This document shows positions 63,396 through 64,000 of a DNA stretch of 64,000 nt, in pieces. Both the position numbers and the translations under genes were made by a program. The notes beneath the pieces were generated by a model that worked only from the letters and a program-made list of their open reading frames with translations, did not search any database and was not told the DNA's origin. The stretch's first letter is position 1. Each line of letters begins with the position of its first letter. The DNA comes from an uncultured Vibrio sp. (lineage in GTDB: Bacteria > Pseudomonadota > Gammaproteobacteria > Enterobacterales > Vibrionaceae), in assembly GCA_947504195.1 (NCBI GenBank), contig CANNGN010000002.1, forward strand, positions 372,001-436,000, given 5' to 3'.

Positions 63396-63413
63396 GTTAT
63401 GTTATAACAATTT
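63396..63413. promoter_or_regulatory. Second Zur-like site
   Basis: GTTATGTTATAACAATTT shares 14 leading bases with the core of the perfect znu palindrome, keeping TGTTATAACA intact while the far arm is degenerate. It lies upstream of the aspartoacylase-like gene and about 163 bases before the LysR start. Confidence 0.8.
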
Positions 63414-63575
63414 TCAACGTAGTGGAATCTCGTGTCACAAGGTTTACCGCGTTTGCATTTACCTCTTTAGAACGGGTACGGTGTTTAGATATGATGTACT
63501 GTAGAATCATATCTCGTTATCGCTGTTCAAGCTCTCGTGCTGTCATCTTATGCCTACAATTCAAGGAGTGAATTA

Positions 63576-64000
63576 ATGAAGCTTCAAGCTATTACCTATT
63601 TTAATGAATTGGTGAGTTCCCGTTCTATCCGGCAAGCGGCGGAAAATTTAGGGGTTTCGCCGACGTCAGTGATTCGTCAGTTAGAAAACCTTGAGCACTA
63701 TGTGGGAGCTGCACTCCTTATTCGGGGGGCGAGAGGGATTACGCTTACCGCTGCGGGAGAGTTATTAGCCGTTCGTTCAAAAGATATGATGCGTGACCTT
63801 GATAATGCGAGACAAGCAATTGATGACTTGCGTGGGTTAAAGAGAGGTAAGGTAGCAATTCATATTAATGGCGCGGCAATCAATACGATACTCGCTCCTG
63901 CATTGGCTGAGTTTTATAAGCTCTATCCTGCGGTGTCAATTGAGGTGACGGTTTCATCTGCGGAAGATGCGATTAACGCTGTTACTAATGGTCATACGGA
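63576..64000 (+). CDS. LysR family regulator (3' end outside window)
   Basis: 141 codons are visible. The N-terminal winged HTH reads MKLQAITYFNELVSSRSIR, then QAAENLGVSPTSVIRQLENLE, a clear LysR pattern. It is followed by TLTAAGELLA and the beginning of the effector domain (GKVAIHINGAAINTILAPAL). AAGGAG is 7 bases before ATG. The frame is open to the end of the window. It is divergent from the Zur-linked aspartoacylase gene, its likely target. Confidence 0.88.
   Translation, partial: MKLQAITYFNELVSSRSIRQAAENLGVSPTSVIRQLENLEHYVGAALLIRGARGITLTAAGELLAVRSKDMMRDLDNARQAIDDLRGLKRGKVAIHINGAAINTILAPALAEFYKLYPAVSIEVTVSSAEDAINAVTNGHT

Overview
The window looks like a piece of a Vibrionaceae (Vibrio-like) genome, probably the secondary chromosome. 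This is inferred from moderately AT-rich DNA, the contiguous zwf-pgl-gnd block, a NarQ/NarP-type pair, a ZnuA with a histidine-rich loop, DUF805, DUF4197 and probable DUF3069 proteins, many c-di-GMP enzymes, and an alginate lyase typical of seaweed-associated vibrios. No rRNA, tRNA, CRISPR array, insertion sequence or prophage was seen. The first and last genes run off the window.

Layout: 1-10 kb holds a cut-off peptide/microcin-type ABC ATPase, two TetR regulators, an S4 RNA-binding protein, a receiver/CheX-like protein overlapping a PAS-GGDEF cyclase, an AraC-LysE pair, an SDR-type reductase facing its own TetR gene across a long dyad, and an EF-hand protein. 10-16 kb holds the oxidative pentose phosphate operon zwf-pgl-gnd, a YcdX-type PHP phosphatase, a cytochrome b562 and two very small genes. 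16-24 kb holds a BMP-type nucleoside ABC importer and a NarQ/NarP-like two-component system. 24-31 kb has EAL and REC-GGDEF proteins and a 919-residue secreted alginate lyase (two CBM32-like and two PL7 domains), divergent from an unknown exported protein.

30.9-36.2 kb is a compact six-gene run: DedA, ATP-grasp, DinB-like, NRDE/TANGO2-like, YHS, and a two-domain OlsF-type acyltransferase. It looks like an undescribed lipid-modification operon. 36.3-50.1 kb is a nitrogen/amine catabolic island: LysR, aspartase, flavoprotein monooxygenase, HpaB-family hydroxylase, alanine dehydrogenase, M20 deacylase, APC permease, class III aminotransferase and aldehyde dehydrogenase. 50.2-55.1 kb has a DUF2892 protein divergent from an ArsR repressor with two cysteines 66 residues apart (the HlyU/BigR persulfide-sensor pattern), followed by an RND efflux pump.

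55.2-63.4 kb is the clearest coordinated system: a zinc-starvation regulon. A perfect 30-bp Zur-type palindrome sits between znuA and a long operon. The operon holds znuC, znuB, a 29-codon ORF, DUF1826, a dihydroorotase paralogue lacking the first His of HxH, a gamma-carbonic-anhydrase-like protein, DUF1007 and a NicO-type metal permease. A second Zur-like site precedes an aspartoacylase-like zinc enzyme, which is divergent from a LysR gene cut by the window end. The set combines high-affinity zinc uptake, a second metal permease and spare copies of metalloenzymes.
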